Positions 1-9,564 of a DNA stretch of 64,000 nucleotides are shown piece by piece. Location: contig NZ_CP020612.1 of assembly GCF_002105555.1 (NCBI RefSeq), positions 1,542,001 to 1,606,000 of the forward strand, read 5' to 3'. How positions within the stretch are numbered: position 1 is the first letter of the stretch; the number at the start of each line of letters is the position of its first letter. Made by a program: the position numbers and the translations under genes. The notes under the pieces were generated by a model. The model was not told where the DNA came from. It worked only from the letters and a program-made list of their open reading frames with translations, and searched no databases. The stretch comes from Paracoccus contaminans (GTDB lineage Bacteria; Pseudomonadota; Alphaproteobacteria; Rhodobacterales; Rhodobacteraceae).

Positions 1-510
1 CGCTTTCTTCTGGTCGCCGCCGCCAATCCCTGCCGCTGCGGCCATCTTGCCGATGCGGGGCGGGCCTGCGCGCGGGCGCCCCGATGCGGGGCCGATTACA
101 TGGGCAAGCTGTCGGGTCCGCTGATGGACCGCTTCGACCTGAGGATCGAGGTGCCGCCCGTCGCCATCGCCGATCTGGGCGCCCCGGCGCAAGGAGAGCC
201 AGGCGCGGCGATTGCGGGGCGCATCGCGGCGGCGCGGGGGCGGCAGGCGGCCCGCTTTGCCGCCCATCCGGGCCTGCGCGTGAATGCCGATGCCTCGGGC
301 GCGCTGCTCGAGACGATCGCCGAACCCGATGCCGAAGGGCGCGATCTCATCGGGCGCGCGGCCGATCGGCTGGGGCTGAGCGCGCGGGGCTATCACCGCA
401 TCCTGCGGACCGCCCGCACCATCGCCGATCTCGACCTCAGCGAGCATGTTCGCGCCCCGCATCTTGCCGAGGCCATCGGATACCGCATTCCCTTTGCCAT
501 GGCGGCATGA
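1..510 (+). CDS. comM: ComM/YifB-type Mg-chelatase-like AAA+ ATPase, C-terminal part (5' end outside window)
   Basis: The reading frame is open from the first base and encodes the last 169 residues of a YifB/ComM-family ATPase. The start of the fragment carries the NPCRCG segment followed by further cysteines (CAR, PRCG), a small zinc-ribbon-like insert. Next comes the SGPLMDRFDL motif typical of Mg-chelatase-related AAA+ proteins, and then the C-terminal helical domain with the family signature around RGYHRILRTARTIADL. ComM is a helicase that promotes branch migration during natural transformation. The Walker motifs lie upstream of the window. Family assignment is firm; the role in this organism is inferred. 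Confidence 0.9.
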   Translation, partial: RFLLVAAANPCRCGHLADAGRACARAPRCGADYMGKLSGPLMDRFDLRIEVPPVAIADLGAPAQGEPGAAIAGRIAAARGRQAARFAAHPGLRVNADASGALLETIAEPDAEGRDLIGRAADRLGLSARGYHRILRTARTIADLDLSEHVRAPHLAEAIGYRIPFAMAA

Positions 511-590
511 AGGGCGGCGCCTTGCTTGCCAGCGGGCGGCTGTCGCGGCTAAGGTTGCGCTTCATCACAGGCGAGGGGGCGAGAGGGCAG

Positions 591-1856
591 ATGACGATCC
601 ATTTCGGCAGGGGCATGGGACGGCTGGCGCTGTCGGCCGCGCTGGTTGCGGCGCTGAGTTCCTGCGGGATCAGGGTTCCGGTCGGCGTCGGCACCGGGCC
701 GGGTGCGCCTGCGCCGATCCCCGCGACCGACCCTGGAACGGCCGCCGGGTTCCAGCGCTGGGTCAACGACTTCCGCCCCCGCGCCATCGCCTCGGGGATC
801 AGCCCGGCAACCTATGACCGCGCGATGTCCATCGCCCGCTACAACCCCGAGGTGATCCGCCTCGACCGCAAGCAGTCCGAGTTCTCCAAGCCCGTCTGGC
901 TTTATCTCGACGGGGCGGTCAGCGATGTGCGCGTCGCGACGGGGCGGCAGATGCTGGCCCGCTATGCCGAACCGCTTGCCCGGATCGAGGCGCAATACGG
1001 CGTCCCGCGCGAGATCGTCCTTGCCGTCTGGGGGATGGAATCGAACTTCGGCGCGAACCGCGGCAAGATGCAGATCATCCCCTCGCTGGCCACGCTGGCC
1101 TATGACGGCCGCCGCTCGGCCATGTTCCAGGAACAGCTGATCGCCGCGCTGCGCATCATCGAGGCGGGGGACGTGGATGCGCAGCACATGCTCGGCTCAT
1201 GGGCGGGGGCGATGGGGCATACGCAGTTCATGCCGACCTCGTATCTGTCCTATGCCGTCGATTTCACGGGGGATGGTCGGCGCGACATCTGGTCGGACGA
1301 TCCGACCGATGCGCTGGCCTCGACCGCGGCCTATCTGGCGCGCAACGGCTGGGTGCGCGGGCAGGCCTGGGGGACCGAGGTGGACCTGCCTTCGGGCTTT
1401 GCCGCCGTCGGGAAGGGGACGCGGAAATCCTCCTCTGCCTGGGCCGCGATGGGTGTCAGCCGCAAGGGCGGGGGCAGCCTGCCCAATGGCAGCGGCTCGA
1501 TCATCCGCCCGGCGGGGGCGAATGGTCCGGCCTTCCTGATCCTAGACAATTTCCGCTCCGTGCTGCGCTACAACAATTCGGACAACTACGCGCTAGGCGT
1601 GGTCTATCTGGGCGAGGCGATCGCCGGGCGGCAGGGCATCATCGGCGCCTGGCCCCGGTCAGACCGTCCCCTCAGCCAGGCCGAACGGATGGAGGTCCAG
1701 CGCCTGCTGACCGCCCGCGGTTTCTACCGCGACGAGATCGACGGCAAGCTGGGCACCGGAACGATGGAGGCGGTCGCCGCTTATCAGCGTTCGATCGGGG
1801 TCGCGCCCGACGGCTATGCGACATCGACCCTGCTGGGCCGTCTGCGCCAGGGCTGA
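591..1856 (+). CDS. lytic murein transglycosylase (MltB/GH103 type), predicted lipoprotein
   Basis: This 421-residue periplasmic enzyme is predicted to cleave the glycan strand of peptidoglycan, producing 1,6-anhydromuramoyl ends. A lipoprotein signal peptide ends in the lipobox LSSC at residues 22-25, so it should be anchored in a membrane. The SLT_2 catalytic domain (about 55-340) has the catalytic Glu in WGMESNFG, near residue 150, and the MGHTQFMPTSY segment. A C-terminal peptidoglycan-binding (PG_binding_1) repeat covers about 355-418. I chose the ATG at 591 because it follows GAGAGGG and starts a signal peptide; the frame is open further upstream, but that part overlaps comM and is not protein-like. 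Confidence 0.9.
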   Translation: MTIHFGRGMGRLALSAALVAALSSCGIRVPVGVGTGPGAPAPIPATDPGTAAGFQRWVNDFRPRAIASGISPATYDRAMSIARYNPEVIRLDRKQSEFSKPVWLYLDGAVSDVRVATGRQMLARYAEPLARIEAQYGVPREIVLAVWGMESNFGANRGKMQIIPSLATLAYDGRRSAMFQEQLIAALRIIEAGDVDAQHMLGSWAGAMGHTQFMPTSYLSYAVDFTGDGRRDIWSDDPTDALASTAAYLARNGWVRGQAWGTEVDLPSGFAAVGKGTRKSSSAWAAMGVSRKGGGSLPNGSGSIIRPAGANGPAFLILDNFRSVLRYNNSDNYALGVVYLGEAIAGRQGIIGAWPRSDRPLSQAERMEVQRLLTARGFYRDEIDGKLGTGTMEAVAAYQRSIGVAPDGYATSTLLGRLRQG

Positions 1857-1869
1857 CCGGCTTGCATGA

Positions 1870-1908
1870 CTGCGCCGGGAACAAGCGGCTTGTTCCCGGC
1901 GCAGCTTT
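1870..1908. terminator. 16-bp perfect stem between convergent genes
   Basis: Bases 1870-1885 pair perfectly with 1889-1904 around a 3-base loop, followed by CTTTG. It lies between the transglycosylase and the convergent YeaQ-like gene and could stop transcription from both sides. The T-run is short, so factor-independent efficiency is uncertain. Confidence 0.7.
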
Positions 1909-1928
1909 GTGCGGCGGCTGGCCTGCCG

Positions 1929-2177
1929 TCAGGCGAGGCCCTGCACTACCCAGATCATGAACATGGCACCGACCAGCGCCGCGATGCCTTGCGCGATCGC
2001 GTTGCCCGCGCGCATGTTGATGCCCGCCAGTCCCAGCAGCCAGTTGCCCACCATCCCGCCGACGATCCCGACGATGATATTGGCGATGACGCCCGTATGC
2101 GTGCCCATGATCGACGAGGCGATCCAGCCCGCAAGGCCCCCCACGATGATCGAGGCGATCCAGCCCAATCCTTGCAT
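1929..2177 (-). CDS. GlsB/YeaQ/YmgE family (transglycosylase-associated) small membrane protein
   Basis: This 82-residue, very hydrophobic protein has three predicted membrane helices and the glycine-rich pattern of the family (IIVGGLAGWIAS, then IIVGIVGGMVGNWLLGL). Members are stress-induced inner-membrane proteins of unknown biochemical function. The name 'transglycosylase-associated' is historical, so its proximity to a lytic transglycosylase should not be over-read. The ATG at 2177 is preceded by CAGGGA at a suitable distance. A longer in-frame extension adds 20 polar residues and looks non-coding. Confidence 0.85.
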   Translation of the reverse strand: MQGLGWIASIIVGGLAGWIASSIMGTHTGVIANIIVGIVGGMVGNWLLGLAGINMRAGNAIAQGIAALVGAMFMIWVVQGLA

Positions 2178-2344
2178 TGCATGATCCCTGTTGCTGAAGA
2201 TTGACCAGTGAACGCCCGGAAGGCCGCGGGGTTGCATCGGCGTCGTGCCTTCCGCCAGGGGGCCGCGTCTTTTCGTGGTCCCCGTCTCCTGGTCCCCGTC
2301 GGTGCCCGGTTAAAGGCCGGCGGCCGATCCTGCGCCAGGATCGG

Positions 2345-2737
2345 ATGATCTTGAGGAGGAACGGATCAAAGGCGCTGGATATCCCGCAACAGACACTCAT
2401 CGAACAGCGGGTGGGCCATGGCGCGAAATCGCCGCTGATCGCCTGTCTGGTGCTGGTATCGGTGGGCGGCTTTGGCGCGCATCGCCGCTATCTGGGCTAG
2501 GGCGGCTCGGCCGCCGCGATTTCGGTGCTGTGGGTGCTGGGCCGGATCACCCTTCCCCTCGGGATCGGCATTGTGCCGCTTGCCATCCTTTGGGTCTGGG
2601 TGCTGGCCGATCTTTTCCTGGTCCCCGTCCTGATCCCGCGCGACGGGGACGGGCTGCGCAGCAGGCTGGGCCAGGGTTTCGCCATGGCCGCCCTGGGCGC
2701 GCCGGCAAGGGCTGACGCCGTGCCGGCCGATGCGTGA
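2345..2737 (+). pseudogene. TM2-domain membrane protein interrupted by an in-frame TAG
   Basis: The conceptual product shows a TM2 domain: a first hydrophobic helix, then the hallmark GGFGAHRRYLG, then a second helix ending in WVWVLADLFLVPVLIP. The frame is interrupted by a single TAG (2498-2500) directly after RRYLG. Beyond it the frame stays open and protein-like to 2737. A CAG-to-TAG change would account for it. The start is also unclear: AGGAGGA at 2352-2358 lies after the only upstream ATG (2345), and the expected start just downstream of it reads as non-ATG codons. Either the gene is dead or it needs amber readthrough. TM2 proteins have no settled molecular function. Confidence 0.65.
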
Positions 2738-2763
2738 TCGCGGCGGCTGATCCGCCGCCGCCT

Positions 2764-3588
2764 TCAGTCCCGCAGCAATTCGTTGATGGATGTCTTGGCG
2801 CGGGTCCGGGCATCCACCCGCTTGACGATCACCGCGCAATAAAGGTTCACGCCGTTCTTCGAGGGAAGCGAGCCCGAGACGACGACCGATCCGGCGGGAA
2901 CCTCGCCATAGGTGATCGCGCCGGTCTCGCGGTCAACGATCTTGGTCGACTGCCCGATATAGACGCCCATCCCCAGGACCGAGCCTTCGCGCACGATCAC
3001 GCCCTCGACCACCTCGGAGCGGGCGCCGATGAAGCAGTCATCCTCGATGATGGTCGGGCCGGCCTGCATGGGTTCGAGCACGCCGCCGATGCCGACACCG
3101 CCGGACAGATGGACGCGCTTGCCGATCTGGGCGCAGCTGCCGACCGTTGCCCAGGCATCGACCATGGTGCCTTCGTCCACATAGGCGCCCAGGTTGACGA
3201 AGGACGGCATCAGCACGACACCCCTGGCGATATGGGCCGAGCGACGCACGACGCAGTTCGGCACGGCACGGAAACCGGCCTCGCGCCAGCGGTTTTCGCC
3301 CCAGCCCGCGAACTTGTTGTCGACCTTGTCCCACCAGGTGCCGCCCTGCGGCCCGCCCGCATGGATTTCCATGTCCTTCAGACGAAAGCCCAGCAGCACC
3401 GCCTTTTTGGCCCACTGGTTCACATGCCAGTCGGCCCCGCGCCTTTCGGCGACGCGCAGTTCGCCCCGGTCCAGCGCATCCAGCGTCGCCTCGATCGCAT
3501 CGCGCGATTGGCCGCGGGTGGCGGGGCTGATGGAATCGCGCTCGCTCCATGCCGTTTCGATGGCGGCTCCCAATGCGGCGTCGGACAT
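2764..3588 (-). CDS. dapD: 2,3,4,5-tetrahydropyridine-2,6-dicarboxylate N-succinyltransferase
   Basis: DapD (274 residues) transfers succinyl from succinyl-CoA to tetrahydrodipicolinate in the succinylase branch of lysine and meso-diaminopimelate synthesis. It has an N-terminal helical domain, then a left-handed parallel beta-helix built of hexapeptide repeats (about 105-250; for example [20 protein letters not shown]) and the conserved [12 protein letters not shown] segment. Length equals the family norm. The ATG at 3588 follows GGAAGGAG with good spacing. No other dap gene is adjacent, so it appears to be transcribed alone. Confidence 0.97.
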   Translation of the reverse strand: MSDAALGAAIETAWSERDSISPATRGQSRDAIEATLDALDRGELRVAERRGADWHVNQWAKKAVLLGFRLKDMEIHAGGPQGGTWWDKVDNKFAGWGENRWREAGFRAVPNCVVRRSAHIARGVVLMPSFVNLGAYVDEGTMVDAWATVGSCAQIGKRVHLSGGVGIGGVLEPMQAGPTIIEDDCFIGARSEVVEGVIVREGSVLGMGVYIGQSTKIVDRETGAITYGEVPAGSVVVSGSLPSKNGVNLYCAVIVKRVDARTRAKTSINELLRD

Positions 3589-3692
3589 GGCGGCTCCTTC
3601 CAAGGGGGCGGGTGGCATTGTCTGCCGATGGGCTATAAGCCGGTCGGCAGGGGCCGCGCAACGCCGACCGGCCGCTTGACGAGGGTCTGACG

Positions 3693-4514
3693 ATGCCTGC
3701 CGATGAAAACCGCACGGAAGTGCTGCGCTCCAGCGATCTGGACGCGCTCATCACTGCCCATGAACCCGACACCCCGCAGACCCGCGCGCCGTCCTATCGG
3801 CTGGCCTTCACCGACACCGACTTCCTGCTGCGGGACGAACTGAGGCCGGTGCGCCTGCAGCTCGAACTGCTCAAGCCGCAGATGATCATGGATGAACGCG
3901 GCGTCCGCTCGACCGTGGTGATGTTCGGGGGCGCCCGCATCCCCGCCCCAGCCGAGGCGGCGCAGGGCCGGACCGCGGCACTGGCGCGCTATTATACCGA
4001 AGCTGAGCGGTTTGCCCATGCCGTCACGCAGCGCAGCCTGGCGACAGGCGGCGGGGACTGGGTGATCTGCACCGGCGGCGGCCCCGGTGTGATGGAGGCC
4101 GGCAACAAGGGCGCGCTGGAAGCGGGCGGGCAGTCGATCGGGCTGGGGATCGTGCTGCCGCACGAGCAGGCCCCCAACCTCTATGTGACGCCGGCGCTGT
4201 CGTTCAACTTTCACTATTTCGCGGTTCGCAAGATGCACTTCCTGATGCGGGCGCGGGCGATCACCGTGTTCCCCGGCGGGTTCGGCACACTTGACGAGAT
4301 GTTCGAGGCGCTCACGCTGATCCAGACGCGGCGCATGGCGCGCCTGCCCTTCGTGCTGTTCGGGCAGGGTTTCTGGGAAAGCATCATCAACTGGCAGGCG
4401 CTGGTCGAGGCGGGAACCATCTCGCCCGAGGATCTGGACCTTTTCAGCTTTGCCGAAACCGCCGAGGAGGCCCTGGCGATCATCGACGGCTTTGATGCGC
4501 AGGTCGCTCCATGA
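3693..4514 (+). CDS. LOG-family (TIGR00730) nucleotide 5'-monophosphate phosphoribohydrolase
   Basis: This 273-residue Rossmann-like protein has the two LOG-family signatures: [14 protein letters not shown] (about 131-144) and [12 protein letters not shown] (about 194-205). LOG proteins hydrolyse nucleoside or cytokinin-riboside 5'-monophosphates to base and ribose 5-phosphate. This is a long-form member with about 80 extra N-terminal residues. Many were misannotated as lysine decarboxylase. Its stop overlaps the next start (ATGA), suggesting coupling with the glycosyltransferase gene, although no functional link is evident. The physiological substrate is not predictable. Confidence 0.85.
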   Translation: MPADENRTEVLRSSDLDALITAHEPDTPQTRAPSYRLAFTDTDFLLRDELRPVRLQLELLKPQMIMDERGVRSTVVMFGGARIPAPAEAAQGRTAALARYYTEAERFAHAVTQRSLATGGGDWVICTGGGPGVMEAGNKGALEAGGQSIGLGIVLPHEQAPNLYVTPALSFNFHYFAVRKMHFLMRARAITVFPGGFGTLDEMFEALTLIQTRRMARLPFVLFGQGFWESIINWQALVEAGTISPEDLDLFSFAETAEEALAIIDGFDAQVAP

Positions 4515-6049
4515 ACGCGCGCCGCCTGGCCGCTCTGTCGATGGGAGGCCTTGCCCTGATCGCGGTCGCCGGCGTGCTGCTGCGCCCGGCGCTGCCCATC
4601 GACGAGACGCGCTATCTGTCCGTGGCCTGGGAGATGGCGCAGTCGGGGCAGTATGTCCTGCCCCACAAGAACGGCGCACTCTATTCGGACAAGCCGCCGC
4701 TGCTGTTCTGGCTGATCCAGCTGGTCTGGGCGGTGGTCGGCCCGTCCGGGGTCGCCGCCCGCTTGGTCGCGCCCGCCTTCGGCGTGGCGATGCTGTGGCT
4801 GACGGGGGTGCTGGGCCGCCGCCTGTGGCCGGGCGAGGATACGGGCCGGGCCGCGATGGCCGTGCTGGCGGGCGCGCTGGGGTTTCAGGTCTATGCCGGG
4901 CTGACCATGTTCGACACCCTGCTGGGCACGGCGACGCTGCTGGGCCTGCTGGCGATCCGGCGCGCCGCCGCCGGTAACAGGGCAGGCCCCTGGGCCTTGG
5001 TCGGCGCCGCGCTTGCCTTCGGCATCCTGGCGAAAGGCCCGGTCATCCTGTTCCATCTCGGCCCTGCGCTGGCGAGCGCGCCGCTGTGGGTGCCGGGCTG
5101 TTCGGGCTGGCGCAGCCTGCTCAGGGGGGCGGCGGTGGCGCTTGGCTCGGCGCTGGTTCTGGTGGCGCTGTGGGTGGTGCCCGCGATCGTGCTGGGCGGG
5201 CCGGAATACCGCCATCTCATCCTGTGGAAGCAGTCCACCGGGCGCATGGTGTCCAGTTTCGCCCATGCGCGGCCATGGTGGTTCCTGATCGCCGGCCTGC
5301 CGCTGATGCTGTTTCCCTGGCTGTGGATGCCGGGGATGTGGAAGGGGCTGGCGCGGCTGCGATGGTCGGACCGGGGGATCAGGCTGTGCGTGATCTGGGC
5401 CGGGGCAGGGCTGGCGCTGTTCAGCGTGATTTCGGGCAAGCAGCTGCACTATCTCCTGCCTGAGATGCCGGCCGCGGCGCTGCTGGTGGCGCGGGCGGCG
5501 GGGCTGGCGGATCTGACGGGCTGGCGCGGTGCGCGGGTCGCGGCGCTGGTCGTCATCGGGGCCGCCGCGGCGCTGGCACTGGCGCCGCTGGGCCTGCTGG
5601 GGAACGGGGCGCAGGCGGCCCTGTCCCCCTTGGCCGGTCCCCTTGCCGCAAGCCTTGCGCTGGCTCTTGCCGCAGTGGCGGCGCTGGCGCTTGCGGCGAT
5701 CCCGGCAGGGCTGGCCCTGGGGATGAGCGTCATGCTGTGCGCCAGCGTGGTGATCGGCACGACCCGGATCGGCCGCGAAAACGATGCCGGCCGGATCGCC
5801 CGTCTGCTGGCCCCCCATCAGCGGCAGGGCCTGGCGGTGGCCGGCGGGCGCTATGAGGCGCAGTTCAATTTTGCCGGGCGGCTGCCCGGCCCGCTGGACG
5901 ATCTGTCGCCCGCCGATGCGCCGAGCTGGCTGGCCGCCCATCCCGGCGGGGCGCTGGCCGCGCGCTGCAAGGACGTGCCGCTTGGCCCGCCCGCGCACCA
6001 GCTGCGCTTTTACGGCGAGGACTGGTGCGTCTGGACGCCGCAGCCCTAG
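4511..6049 (+). CDS. ArnT-like glycosyltransferase family 39 (GT-C) membrane protein
   Basis: This 512-residue polytopic membrane protein has roughly 11-12 hydrophobic segments. The first periplasmic loop has the acidic motif of the PMT/ArnT superfamily (IDETRYLSVAWEM, about 32-44), used to activate the lipid-linked sugar donor, and a loop with KQLHYLLPEMPAAAL lies in the second half. ArnT relatives move a sugar from undecaprenyl phosphate to lipid A or another envelope acceptor. The substrate here is unknown. It starts inside the LOG gene's stop codon and converges on rlmH with a 4-base overlap (6046-6049). Confidence 0.8.
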   Translation: MNARRLAALSMGGLALIAVAGVLLRPALPIDETRYLSVAWEMAQSGQYVLPHKNGALYSDKPPLLFWLIQLVWAVVGPSGVAARLVAPAFGVAMLWLTGVLGRRLWPGEDTGRAAMAVLAGALGFQVYAGLTMFDTLLGTATLLGLLAIRRAAAGNRAGPWALVGAALAFGILAKGPVILFHLGPALASAPLWVPGCSGWRSLLRGAAVALGSALVLVALWVVPAIVLGGPEYRHLILWKQSTGRMVSSFAHARPWWFLIAGLPLMLFPWLWMPGMWKGLARLRWSDRGIRLCVIWAGAGLALFSVISGKQLHYLLPEMPAAALLVARAAGLADLTGWRGARVAALVVIGAAAALALAPLGLLGNGAQAALSPLAGPLAASLALALAAVAALALAAIPAGLALGMSVMLCASVVIGTTRIGRENDAGRIARLLAPHQRQGLAVAGGRYEAQFNFAGRLPGPLDDLSPADAPSWLAAHPGGALAARCKDVPLGPPAHQLRFYGEDWCVWTPQP

Positions 6050-6522
6050 GCCCGGTGATACGGCCCGCCCGCCAGGATCGTGGCCGCGCGATAAAGCTGT
6101 TCGGCCAGCATCACCCGCACCAGCATGTGCGGCCAGACCATCGCCCCGAATGAGATCACCAGATCGGCCTGCTCGCGCAGCGGCGGATGCAGCCCGTCGG
6201 CGCCGCCGATCAGGCAGGCCGTCTCGGGCCTGCCCTGATCCCTGAAGCGTGCCAGCGCTTCGGCAAGGTCGGGCGAGGACAGGACCCGGCCGCGTTCGTC
6301 CAGCGCGATGATCGCCGCGCCTTCAGGAATCTGGCGCGACAGCAGCGCAGCCTCGGCCACCCGGCCGCCGCCGCGCCTGTCCTCGACCTCGGCCACCGTT
6401 GCCGGCCCGAGGCCGAGGCCCCGGCCGACCTGGCCGAAGCGGGTCAGGTAATCCGCGACCAGCGCGGCCTCGGGCGCACGGGCGGGCAGACGGCCGACCG
6501 CCGCGATGCGGACCCGCATCAT
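6046..6522 (-). CDS. rlmH: 23S rRNA (pseudouridine1915-N3)-methyltransferase
   Basis: RlmH (158 residues) is a SPOUT-class methyltransferase that methylates pseudouridine 1915 in helix 69 of assembled 70S ribosomes. The C-terminal trefoil-knot region is clear: CLIGGADGLHPPLREQ (SAM pocket), MVWPHMLVRVMLAEQLYRA and the terminal GGPYHRA. Length is normal. It is followed upstream by rsfS on the same strand (15-base gap), the common rsfS-rlmH arrangement of two ribosome-associated factors. Confidence 0.95.
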   Translation of the reverse strand: MMRVRIAAVGRLPARAPEAALVADYLTRFGQVGRGLGLGPATVAEVEDRRGGGRVAEAALLSRQIPEGAAIIALDERGRVLSSPDLAEALARFRDQGRPETACLIGGADGLHPPLREQADLVISFGAMVWPHMLVRVMLAEQLYRAATILAGGPYHRA

Positions 6523-6537
6523 CCGCCGCGCGTCCGC

Positions 6538-7032
6538 TCAGCGCGTCAGCGAAACGGCAGCGTCCTCGCGCGCCGCATCGGCGCGCAGCCCGCCCAGCGC
6601 ATCGGCCGGCATCCACATCCGTTCGAGCTGATAGAACTCGCGCACCTCGGGGCGAAAGACGTGGACGACGACATCATCCGTGTCGATCAGCACCCAGTCG
6701 CCGGTGTCCTTGCCTTCCACGCGGGCGGTGCGCCCGGTGTCCTGCTTGAGGCGGTCGATCAGATGCTCGGCGATCGAGGCGACCTGGCGGGCATTGCGGC
6801 CCGAGGCGATGACCATGTGGTCGGCCATGGCCGAACGGCCACGCAGGTCGATGGTGACGATGTCCTCGGCCTTGTCGTCGTCAAGCGAGGACAGGATGCG
6901 GTCCAGCAGGCTGGGGCTGGGTTCCGCGGCGGTCGCGGTCGCCGGTCGGGGCGACGGGACAGTGGTGGACAGGGGCTTCCCTCCGGTCAGCGCGCCGCAC
7001 GTCCCGGCGCCGGGATGGCACAAAGATAGCAT
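6538..7032 (-). CDS. rsfS: ribosomal silencing factor RsfS
   Basis: RsfS (Iojap/DUF143 family) binds L14 and blocks subunit joining during slow growth. The conserved domain is complete, from ILSSLDDDKAEDIVTIDLRG through SAMADHMVIASGRNARQV to VHVFRPEVREFYQLERMW. The start is unsettled. The ATG at 7032 gives 164 residues but has no ribosome site, and its first 20 residues look unnatural. A CTG at 6970-6972 has GGAGGG six bases upstream and gives a 144-residue product (see findings). No ATG, GTG or TTG lies between 7032 and the domain. It is followed by rlmH in the same transcript. Confidence 0.92.
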   Translation of the reverse strand: MLSLCHPGAGTCGALTGGKPLSTTVPSPRPATATAAEPSPSLLDRILSSLDDDKAEDIVTIDLRGRSAMADHMVIASGRNARQVASIAEHLIDRLKQDTGRTARVEGKDTGDWVLIDTDDVVVHVFRPEVREFYQLERMWMPADALGGLRADAAREDAAVSLTR

Positions 7033-7306
7033 GGCGCGGCCGTTTCTCAACCGCATCCGGGGATTTGTTGCAACAGGGCCCGTCCGCGGCAAGCGGCCAT
7101 GCACCCTGTTCCCCCTTGCAGGCTGGCCGCAAGGCGCGTTAGCGTGATGGAATGTTCCGGTATTTCGACATCCATGATCGAATCCGCCTGCCCGGCCGCT
7201 TTTACGGCGTCAGCCGGACCGTGACCGCGCGGGCGTGAGGGCCGCCGCGTCCCGACGGGCGCGCCCGATGTCCCCTGCCTCGCCAGCCAATCCGAAAGTG
7301 ACAGCC

Positions 7307-8743
7307 ATGACCGGCACCCCGAACGCCAGCGGCCCCCGCACGCTTTACGACAAGATCTTCGATGCCCATGTCGTCGATCGCCAGCCCGACGGCACCTGCC
7401 TGCTGTATATCGACCGCCATCTTGTGCATGAGGTGACCAGCCCGCAGGCCTTCGAGGGGCTGCGGATGTCCGGCCGCACGGTGCGCCGTCCCGACCAGAC
7501 GATCGCCGTCCCCGACCACAACGTGCCCACGACGCCCGACCGGGTGATGGGCATCGAAAACCCCGAAGGCCGCATTCAGGTCGCCGAGCTGGACAGGAAC
7601 GCCCGCGACTTCGGCCTGAACTATTACCCGATGAACGATGTGCGCCAGGGGATCGTGCATATCGTCGGCCCCGAACAGGGCTGGACGCTGCCCGGCATGA
7701 CGGTCGTCTGTGGCGACAGCCACACCGCGACGCATGGCGCCTTCGGCGCGCTGGCCCACGGCATCGGCACGTCCGAGGTGGAACATGTCCTGGCCACCCA
7801 GACGCTGATCCAGAAGAAATCGAAGAACATGAAGGTCGAGATCACCGGCACGCTGCGCCCCGGCGTCACGGCCAAGGACATCACGCTGGCCGTCATCGGC
7901 CGCACCGGCACCGCCGGCGGCACCGGCCATGTCATCGAATACTGCGGCGAGGCGATCCGCGCCCTGTCCATGGAAGGGCGCATGACCGTCTGCAACATGG
8001 CCATCGAGGGCGGCGCCCGCGCCGGCCTGATCGCCCCCGACGAGACGACCTTCGCCTATGTCAAGGGCCGTCCCCACGCCCCCAAGGGCGCCGCATGGGA
8101 GGCCGCGGTCAACTGGTGGCGCACCTTGTCCAGCGACGAGGGCGCGCATTGGGACAAGGTCGTGACCATCCGCGCCGAGGACATCGCCCCGGTCGTCACC
8201 TGGGGCACCTCGCCCGAGGACGTGCTGCCGATCACCGCCGCCGTCCCCGCGCCCGAGGATTTCGAGGGCGGCAAGGTCGAGGCGGCGCGCCGCAGCCTCG
8301 ACTACATGGGCCTGACGCCCGGAACCCCGCTGGACAGGATCGCCATCGACGCGGTGTTCATCGGCTCCTGCACCAACGGGCGGATCGAGGATCTGCGCGC
8401 CGCGGCCGAGATCGTGCGCGGCAGGCATCTCGCGCCCTCGGTGCGCGGCATGGTCGTGCCCGGCAGCGGCCTTGTCCGCGCCCAGGCCGAGGAGGAAGGG
8501 CTCGACCGCATCTTCACCGAGGCCGGGTTCGAATGGCGCCTTGCGGGCTGTTCGATGTGCCTTGGCATGAACCCCGACCAGCTGGCCCCCGGCGAGCGTT
8601 GCGCCGCCACCTCGAACCGCAACTTCGAGGGCCGCATGGGCCGGGGCGGGCGCACCCACCTGATGTCGCCCATCATGGCGGCCGCAGCCGGCATCGCGGG
8701 CCATCTGGTCGATGTGCGCGAGGTGTTGGCCGAGCGCGCCTGA
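7307..8743 (+). CDS. leuC: 3-isopropylmalate dehydratase large subunit
   Basis: LeuC (478 residues) is the aconitase-fold large subunit that, with LeuD, isomerises 2-isopropylmalate to 3-isopropylmalate in leucine synthesis. The [4Fe-4S] ligands are visible as Cys in GSCTNGR (about 350) and the CSMC pair in [12 protein letters not shown] (about 411-414). The substrate-binding [13 protein letters not shown] (about 138-150) is also intact. The start at 7307 (MTGTP) matches the usual N-terminus; an in-frame upstream extension looks non-coding. leuD follows after 208 bases. Confidence 0.97.
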   Translation: MTGTPNASGPRTLYDKIFDAHVVDRQPDGTCLLYIDRHLVHEVTSPQAFEGLRMSGRTVRRPDQTIAVPDHNVPTTPDRVMGIENPEGRIQVAELDRNARDFGLNYYPMNDVRQGIVHIVGPEQGWTLPGMTVVCGDSHTATHGAFGALAHGIGTSEVEHVLATQTLIQKKSKNMKVEITGTLRPGVTAKDITLAVIGRTGTAGGTGHVIEYCGEAIRALSMEGRMTVCNMAIEGGARAGLIAPDETTFAYVKGRPHAPKGAAWEAAVNWWRTLSSDEGAHWDKVVTIRAEDIAPVVTWGTSPEDVLPITAAVPAPEDFEGGKVEAARRSLDYMGLTPGTPLDRIAIDAVFIGSCTNGRIEDLRAAAEIVRGRHLAPSVRGMVVPGSGLVRAQAEEEGLDRIFTEAGFEWRLAGCSMCLGMNPDQLAPGERCAATSNRNFEGRMGRGGRTHLMSPIMAAAAGIAGHLVDVREVLAERA

Positions 8744-8951
8744 TGCGCCTGCCCGGCAGCAGCGCGCACCCCGTCCCATGGGCCGCGTCTAGCGCGGGAG
8801 GGGCCTTGCGCCGCGGCGCGGGGCCGCCCCGACGGGCCCGTGCCTCATGCAGGGCGCAGGCCGCCCTGGCCGCTGCCACCCGACCTGTTCCGAAACCGCA
8901 AACGGGATGCGGTGATGCGTCCCGTGCCGTTTGTCGCCTGAGAGGCCATCC

Positions 8952-9557
8952 ATGACCCCCTTCACCACCCTGACCGGCATCGCGGCGCCCATGCCGCTGG
9001 TCAACATCGACACCGACATGATCATCCCCAAGCAGTTCCTCAAGACGATCCATCGTTCGGGGCTGGGCAAGAACCTGTTCGACGAGATGCGCTATTTCCC
9101 CGACGGGTCGGAAAATCCCGATTTCGTCCTGAACAAGCCGGCCTGGCGCGATGCGCAGATCATCGTCGCGGGCGACAATTTCGGTTGCGGCAGCTCGCGC
9201 GAACACGCGCCTTGGGCGCTGCTGGATTTCGGCATCCGCTGCGTGATCGCGACCAGCTTTGCCGACATCTTCTACAACAACTGCTTCAAGAACGGCATCC
9301 TGCCCATCATCCTGCCGCAAGAGGCGGTGGATGCCCTGATGGCCGATGCCGAAAACGGGGCCAATGCCCGCCTGACGGTCGATCTGGAAAGCCAGACCGT
9401 CACCGCCCCGGACGGCACCGCCCATCATTTCGAGATGGACCCGCATCGCAAGCACTGCCTGCTGAACGGCCTCGACGATATCGGGCTGACGATGGAAAAG
9501 GCTTCCGCGATCGAAACCTATGAAAGCCGCATCGCGCAGACCCAGCCCTGGGTTTGA
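8952..9557 (+). CDS. leuD: 3-isopropylmalate dehydratase small subunit
   Basis: LeuD (201 residues) forms the swivelling domain of isopropylmalate isomerase and completes the active site of LeuC. The family signatures [17 protein letters not shown] (about 17-33) and [17 protein letters not shown] (about 76-92) are intact. The ATG at 8952 follows GAGAGG. The 208-base gap after leuC is unusually wide for this pair but holds no recognisable gene. The next gene begins only eight bases after the stop, so leuD probably leads a transcript that includes it. Confidence 0.97.
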   Translation: MTPFTTLTGIAAPMPLVNIDTDMIIPKQFLKTIHRSGLGKNLFDEMRYFPDGSENPDFVLNKPAWRDAQIIVAGDNFGCGSSREHAPWALLDFGIRCVIATSFADIFYNNCFKNGILPIILPQEAVDALMADAENGANARLTVDLESQTVTAPDGTAHHFEMDPHRKHCLLNGLDDIGLTMEKASAIETYESRIAQTQPWV

Positions 9558-9564
9558 GGCGGTG

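Noticed and set aside
84..590. 168-residue N-terminal extension of the lytic transglycosylase
   Set aside because: It overlaps the end of comM in another frame, is Arg/Gly-rich, and would hide the lipoprotein signal peptide.
7147..7224. 25-codon leader-like ORF before leuC (possible leucine attenuator)
   Set aside because: It contains no leucine codons and no terminator/antiterminator pair follows.
7202..8779. 525-codon open frame on the minus strand opposite leuC
   Set aside because: It is the antisense shadow of a well-supported gene in GC-rich DNA; the translation is Ala/Gly/His/Arg-rich without domains.
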